NCBI RefSeq assembly: GCF_020829685.1
Contig: NZ_JAIVFR010000286.1
Location: 1 to 7,750, forward strand
Direction: 5' to 3'
Source of the DNA: Nostoc sp. CHAB 5715
GTDB lineage: Bacteria > Cyanobacteriota > Cyanobacteriia > Cyanobacteriales > Nostocaceae
DNA: 7,750 bases
Positions 6,698-7,750 of the stretch are shown piece by piece. Each line of letters starts with the position of its first letter. The stretch's first letter is position 1. The position numbers were made by a program, and so were the translations under genes. The notes below the pieces were generated by a model. That model searched no databases, was not told where the DNA came from, and saw nothing but the letters and a program-made list of their open reading frames with translations.

Positions 6698-7396
6698 ATG
6701 AAAGTTAATCTACATACCCCAATTGAAGAAGTCCAAATTCAAATCATCCCTTTAATAGATGTTGTTTTTTGTATTTTGACGTTTTTTTTATTAGCGGCAT
6801 TACAATTTACCCGCCAACAGGCAATAAATGTTGATTTGCCCAAAGCCAGCGCCAGTTCAGTATCTGGAATAACATCACAGAGTGGAAGTCTGATTGTAAC
6901 TATCGATGCCGTTGGCAACACTTACATAGAAAAACAGCCTGTACAACGGGATGATTTGGGAGCGAGGTTAAAACAGTATCTCCAAGCAAACCCTAGTGCC
7001 GTTGTGGTGCTAAATGCTTCGCGGACAGCAACTTATAATGATGTTATTGAGACATTGGATTTGCTACGGCAAGTAGGAGGCGATCGCGTTTCTTTGGGAA
7101 TTATTCCTGGCCCATCTCAACCACCCACAAACTCACTTAACCAGCCTAATATCCCCTCTTTCCCAATCAATCCTGGTGCTGCACCAATACCCACCACTGC
7201 ACCAGTCCCAGGCATCAATCCCGAAGGGAATCTTACCCCTAGATTTCCCTTAGCACCTAATTCTGTACCTCTTCCTGGCATAACTCAGCCTCCAACTGGA
7301 CAAGGCATCAGTCCTATCAATCCTGGTATTTCCAACCCACCAGCATCCCAAGCGCCTGTAGCACCTAAACAAACCCAACCTCCTCTTAAAAGATGA
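6698..7396 (+). CDS. exbD: ExbD/TolR-family protein with long proline-rich C-terminal tail
   Basis: Residues 1-16 are cytoplasmic. A single TM at about 17-36 contains the proton-carrying Asp21 in PLIDVVFCILTFFLL. The periplasmic ExbD fold follows at about 44-136: NVDLPKA, then GSLIVTIDAVGNTYIE, then a beta-alpha-beta end with YNDVIETLDLLRQVGGDRVSLGI. The core is of normal ExbD length (about 135-140). After it comes an extra tail of about 95 residues rich in Pro, Asn, Gly and Ala (FPINPGAA, PGINPEGN, ISPINPGI repeats), ending in KR. The tail should be disordered and periplasmic, possibly reaching the peptidoglycan or a partner, as Pro-rich TonB linkers do. The ribosome site is weak (TTGAGAAA before ATG), consistent with translational coupling to exbB 41 bp upstream. 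Confidence 0.9.
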   Translation: MKVNLHTPIEEVQIQIIPLIDVVFCILTFFLLAALQFTRQQAINVDLPKASASSVSGITSQSGSLIVTIDAVGNTYIEKQPVQRDDLGARLKQYLQANPSAVVVLNASRTATYNDVIETLDLLRQVGGDRVSLGIIPGPSQPPTNSLNQPNIPSFPINPGAAPIPTTAPVPGINPEGNLTPRFPLAPNSVPLPGITQPPTGQGISPINPGISNPPASQAPVAPKQTQPPLKR

Positions 7397-7399
7397 GAT

Positions 7400-7434
7400 A
7401 GGGGCAGGGGGCATGGGGCATTGGGCATGGGGCA
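7400..7434. repeat. G-rich heptanucleotide repeat (TGGGGCA type) x5
   Basis: The units in phase are AGGGGCA, GGGGGCA, TGGGGCA, TTGGGCA and TGGGGCA, starting 3 bp after the exbD stop. Its left part, AGGGGCAGGGG (7400-7410), is complementary, with one bulged T, to the C-rich stretch CCCCTGCCTCCCCT (7456-7469), so the transcript could form a large GC-rich hairpin beyond the operon. Confidence 0.85.
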
Positions 7435-7466
7435 TTGGTTATTTCCCCTCTACTTCCCCTGCCTCC

Positions 7467-7496
7467 CCTACTCCCCCTTTCAAGGGTAGGTTTTTT
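7467..7496 (+). terminator. Rho-independent terminator after exbBD
   Basis: CCTAC (7467-7471) pairs with GTAGG (7486-7490). Inside it CCTT (7476-7479) pairs with AAGG (7482-7485), with a TCCC bulge on the left side. Six T residues (7491-7496) follow directly. This is a classical intrinsic terminator, 71 bp after the exbD stop, separating the operon from thiS. Confidence 0.65.
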
Positions 7497-7500
7497 GGAA

Positions 7501-7530
7501 TCTCAAAAATAGTTGAGAAAATTATCAACT
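7501..7530 (+). promoter_or_regulatory. Two mutually exclusive small hairpins
   Basis: TCTCAA (7501-7506) pairs with TTGAGA (7513-7518), and AGTTGA (7511-7516) pairs with TCAACT (7525-7530). Both 6-bp stems use TTGA at 7513-7516, so only one can form at a time. It lies just after the exbBD terminator and upstream of thiS. AT-rich context makes chance pairing possible. Confidence 0.25.
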
Positions 7531-7540
7531 GTTTAACGTG

Positions 7541-7595
7541 ATTTGGTCGTTTCAGGATTTAAACATCGGCTGAAATATTCAAAAAATGACCAAAT
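7541..7595 (+). promoter_or_regulatory. Two-helix inverted repeat upstream of thiS
   Basis: ATTTGGTC (7541-7548) and GACCAAAT (7588-7595) form a perfect 8-bp outer stem. Inside it TTTCAG (7550-7555) and CTGAAA (7570-7575) form a 6-bp stem with a 14-nt loop. It does not show the conserved core of a TPP riboswitch. It may be a leader structure or a regulator site for thiS, 64 bp before the start codon. Confidence 0.35.
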
Positions 7596-7621
7596 ACAAA
7601 ATACCTACCTTTGTAAGCCCT

Positions 7622-7649
7622 ACTCCCCACTTCCCACTCCCCACTCCCC
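7622..7649. repeat. STRR: ACTCCCC heptanucleotide x4, directly before thiS
   Basis: The units are ACTCCCC, ACTTCCC, ACTCCCC and ACTCCCC, followed by a partial ACCC. The array ends only 10 nt before the thiS ATG and occupies the place where a ribosome binding site would be. It belongs to the well-known cyanobacterial CCCCACT-type STRR family. Confidence 0.9.
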
Positions 7650-7659
7650 ACCCACATTT

Positions 7660-7750
7660 ATGTCTAATAAAATTACGGTTCAGGTAAATGGGGAAACCCA
7701 TAGCTGCTCATTTCAAACTTCTTTACCCGACTTACTTCAACAGTTGGGTT
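7660..7750 (+). CDS. thiS: Sulfur carrier protein ThiS, partial (runs off right edge)
   Basis: ATG at 7660 opens a frame reading MSNKITVQVNGETHSC, then SLPDLLQQLG, to the window end (30 codons seen). This matches the N-terminal beta hairpin and first helix of cyanobacterial ThiS, a ubiquitin-fold protein of about 70 residues. ThiS is adenylated and thiocarboxylated at its C-terminal Gly-Gly and gives sulfur to thiazole synthase ThiG in thiamine synthesis. The GG end lies outside the window. There is no Shine-Dalgarno sequence; the space is filled by a C-rich repeat. In cyanobacteria thiS can be separate or fused with other thiamine genes, which cannot be judged here. Confidence 0.8.
   Translation, partial: MSNKITVQVNGETHSCSFQTSLPDLLQQLG

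Noticed and set aside
7497..7660. TPP riboswitch before thiS
   Set aside because: The conserved CUGAGA and CUGAUCUGG-type core elements are absent.

Overview
The window looks like chromosome of a cyanobacterium, most likely a filamentous Nostocales-type organism. Three exact HIP1 octamers (GCGATCGC at 1076-1083, 2500-2507 and 7080-7087) support this. So do heptanucleotide short tandem repeats (STRR) in all four gene-poor gaps that follow a gene, a serine/threonine kinase fused to a solute-binding-protein-like sensor, an NB-ARC protein with a cyanobacterial-style N-terminal domain, and a ThiS start resembling cyanobacterial ThiS.

Layout. (1) 1-400, minus strand: 5' part of a gene whose product begins with a double-glycine leader. 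It runs off the left edge. (2) 401-855: a divergent intergenic region full of inverted repeats. (3) 856-1374, plus: a small two-HTH protein resembling the DNA-binding half of an IS630-type transposase. (4) 1375-1794: GTCATTA x9 STRR, a possible IS605/TnpB right-end hairpin, and a minus-strand ORF fragment. (5) 1795-4026, plus: a Ser/Thr kinase-TM-periplasmic sensor protein missing the kinase N-lobe. (6) 4085-5674, plus: an NB-ARC STAND ATPase ending where a repeat sensor normally begins. (7) 5675-5927: spacer with degenerate heptads. (8) 5928-6656 and 6698-7396, plus: ExbB/TolQ- and ExbD/TolR-like proton-channel pair. (9) 7397-7659: G/C-rich heptads, a good intrinsic terminator, AT-rich hairpins and an ACTCCCC STRR. 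(10) 7660-7750, plus: start of thiS, cut by the right edge.

How it fits together. The left part may be a secreted-peptide locus: a double-Gly precursor diverging from a DNA-binding protein across a structured spacer. The middle part is a sensor/STAND pair, 58 bp apart, in an AT-rich block bounded by signs of rearrangement. Both proteins lack a normally important module: the kinase N-lobe in one and the C-terminal repeats in the other. They are therefore either decaying remnants or an unusual minimal pair. The right part is conserved housekeeping: an energy-transducing ExbB-ExbD operon, then the thiamine sulfur carrier.
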